This document shows, one piece after another, positions 4,802-6,321 of a stretch of DNA of 6,321 bases (position 1 is the first letter of the stretch; each line of letters opens with the position of its first letter). Source of the DNA: Bacteroidota bacterium (lineage in GTDB: Bacteria > Bacteroidota > Bacteroidia > NS11-12g > UBA9320); the NCBI GenBank assembly GCA_003485825.1, contig DNHN01000008.1, positions 1-6,321 on the forward strand, in the 5' to 3' direction. A model generated the notes under the pieces. It searched no databases. It was not told the DNA's origin and was given only the letters and a program-made list of their open reading frames with translations. The translations under genes and the position numbers were made by a program.

Positions 4802-6321
4802 TTGATTAAGTTTAAGGACATATTTAAACTAGCCCAAGGCTATAAGTCTCAACTGGTACAGTTTTTTGGGTTCAATATACTGACCGCCATATTTAACGTC
4901 GTGAGCATCGGGATGATAATACCATTCCTTAAGGTGATTTTTAAAGAAAACGATGCAGCGTTAACTCCTGCAGTTTTCAGTGCTAGTCCGTCTGATTTTA
5001 TTAAGTTTTTGGACTATGAAATGAGCCTAAAAATACTAGAATGGGGCAAGTACAATGCACTACTCTACTTCTCTATTGGGATTATCATCGCTTTTTTTCT
5101 AAAGAACATATTCCTGTATTTCTCCTTTTACAACCTTGCGTATGTGAGAAGCGCAGTGGTCCGAGATATAAGAGAAGCGTTGTATAACCATATTCTTAGA
5201 TTGCCGCTTAGTTATTTTAACAAAGAAAAAAGAGGAGATACGATAAGTAGATTTACCAACGATGTAAAAGAAGTAGAATGGAGTTTACTTGGAGTCATCG
5301 AACTCTATTTTAAGCATCCAGTAGCTATACTTATACCACTGGTGACATTGTTCTTTATCAGTTACCAATTGACCCTCTTTGTAGTCGTAGTTCTACCTAT
5401 TAGTGGCTATTTGATTAGTAGGGTGGGTAAAAAATTAAAACATGCAGCACAGCTAGGACAAGAGAAAATGGGAGAGGTGCTTTCTCACTTAGAAGAGAGC
5501 TTGCATGGCATTAAAATAATCAAAGCATTTGCTGCTAAGAAGGATAAGGAAGAACGTTTTAAAACCTTAAACGATGAGCACTTTAAGCTGATGGTAAAGC
5601 TCAACAGAAAAGAGTTTTTAGCATCTCCTCTCAGTGAGTTTATGGCCAGTATTGTGATGAGTAGTATTCTGATATACAGTGGTTCACTCATTCTAAATAC
5701 AGATTCTGCTCTTACAGGAGAATTCCTTATTGGATATATAGCGGTATTTTCACAGTTAATTCCTCCAGCTAAGGCCATCTCAGAGGCGTTTTTTAGACTC
5801 AAAAAAGGTGCTGCTTCTCTAGATAGAATTAATGATGTCCTTGGTGCAGAAGTAGAAAAGGATAAAAATGGACTTCCTGCCCCAGAATTTAGCAAGGAGA
5901 TAAAACTTACCAATGTAAACTTCGCATACGGAGACGGACCGCTGGTACTCAAAGACATTAATCTAACCATTCATAAAGGGGAGACCGTAGCGCTAGTAGG
6001 GTCTAGTGGCGGAGGTAAATCTACATTAGCAGACTTGATACCGCGTTTTCACGAGCTGAATAGTGGAAGTATTACTATCGATGGTCAGGACATTCGGCAT
6101 ATTGAGTTGAACTCCCTACGGAGTAGGATGGGAATCGTAACACAAGATGCGATCCTATTCAATGATACTGCGGCCAATAATATTAAAATGGGGGACTTTT
6201 ATCTGAGTGGAGATCAGCTGATGAATGCAGCAAAGATTGCGAATGCCCACGAATTTGTACGGGAACTACCAGAAAGCTACAATACCAATCTAGGCGAAAA
6301 AGGGATGAACTTGAGTGGTGG
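4802..6321 (+). CDS. ABC exporter half-transporter, MsbA/ABCB type, TMD-ATPase fusion (3' end missing)
   Basis: The open frame is read from TTG at 4802 to the window end (506 complete codons). An in-frame stop at 4781-4783 and the absence of any in-frame ATG before codon 38, which lies inside the first membrane helix, make TTG the likeliest start. Residues 1-340 form the exporter membrane domain with helices near 20-42, 85-108, 168-187, 189-206, 280-298 and 306-325, and a coupling-helix pattern LPLSYFNKEKRGDTISRFTND (134-154) typical of the family. The ATPase domain starts near 367. It has A-loop Y376, Walker A GSSGGGKST (400-408, K406), Q-loop Q448 in VTQDAILFNDT, and the signature LSG(G) beginning at 504, where the sequence ends. 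Walker B, the D-loop and the switch histidine lie beyond the window. The protein would dimerise in the inner membrane and use ATP to export a substrate; lipid A-core or other lipids is the usual role of MsbA-like members, but substrate cannot be assigned here. It lies 30 nt after the propeller gene and is probably functionally separate. Confidence 0.9.
   Translation, partial: MIKFKDIFKLAQGYKSQLVQFFGFNILTAIFNVVSIGMIIPFLKVIFKENDAALTPAVFSASPSDFIKFLDYEMSLKILEWGKYNALLYFSIGIIIAFFLKNIFLYFSFYNLAYVRSAVVRDIREALYNHILRLPLSYFNKEKRGDTISRFTNDVKEVEWSLLGVIELYFKHPVAILIPLVTLFFISYQLTLFVVVVLPISGYLISRVGKKLKHAAQLGQEKMGEVLSHLEESLHGIKIIKAFAAKKDKEERFKTLNDEHFKLMVKLNRKEFLASPLSEFMASIVMSSILIYSGSLILNTDSALTGEFLIGYIAVFSQLIPPAKAISEAFFRLKKGAASLDRINDVLGAEVEKDKNGLPAPEFSKEIKLTNVNFAYGDGPLVLKDINLTIHKGETVALVGSSGGGKSTLADLIPRFHELNSGSITIDGQDIRHIELNSLRSRMGIVTQDAILFNDTAANNIKMGDFYLSGDQLMNAAKIANAHEFVRELPESYNTNLGEKGMNLSG

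Noticed and set aside
4810..4829. Inverted repeat GTTTAA-8 nt-TTAAAC near the ABC gene start
   Set aside because: The arms are short and AT-only apart from their ends, and they lie inside codons for KFKDIFKL; chance is sufficient explanation.
5485..5970. Minus-strand open frame of 161 codons
   Set aside because: The plus strand here encodes an unmistakable ABC exporter continuous into Walker A; the antisense product is serine- and leucine-rich without family features.
4802..6321. ABC gene as the inner-membrane B12 importer
   Set aside because: B12 import uses separate BtuC and BtuD proteins plus a binding protein. This is a fused membrane-ATPase exporter with the MsbA-type helix and coupling pattern.

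Overview
The window looks like chromosomal DNA from a Bacteroidota bacterium, most likely a free-living member of the Flavobacteriia or a related class. The evidence is AT-rich codon use, A-rich stretches before start codons, TAnnTTTG-type promoter boxes, a C-terminal type IX secretion (T9SS) sorting domain, and lipoproteins with acidic residues just after the lipidated cysteine. Genus cannot be read from this sequence. All supported genes are on the + strand.

Region 1 (1-4771) is a tightly packed run of outer-membrane and cell-surface genes. It begins with the last 17 codons of an upstream gene (1-54) that read like the final beta-strand of a TonB-dependent receptor. Next come a secreted protein with two tandem DUF4465 domains and a T9SS tail (51-1718), a secreted protein of an unnamed surface family (1715-2662), a BtuG-like DUF5074/YncE beta-propeller lipoprotein (2635-3657), and a shorter, diverged paralogue of that lipoprotein (3701-4771). 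The first four genes overlap one another (ATGA, ATGA, then 28 nt), which indicates one translationally coupled operon. The fifth follows after 43 nt and may also have its own promoter.

From family knowledge, DUF5074 propellers (BtuG) and DUF4465 proteins (BtuH type) are surface partners of the TonB-dependent vitamin B12 receptor BtuB in Bacteroides. The best reading is therefore a corrinoid (cobalamin) capture and uptake operon. The receptor body, any cobalamin riboswitch and any inner-membrane BtuCD genes would lie outside the window. Two departures from the gut Bacteroides pattern stand out: the DUF4465 protein is duplicated internally and carries a T9SS tail instead of a lipid anchor, and there are two unequal BtuG-like propellers plus one uncharacterised surface protein.

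Region 2 (4802-6321, running off the end) is a half-size ABC exporter of the MsbA/ABCB type, with the membrane domain fused to the ATPase. It appears to start at a TTG codon directly after a promoter-like box. It is probably a separate transcription unit with a housekeeping role such as lipid export, and there is no sequence reason to link it to B12 uptake. The window ends inside its ABC signature motif.
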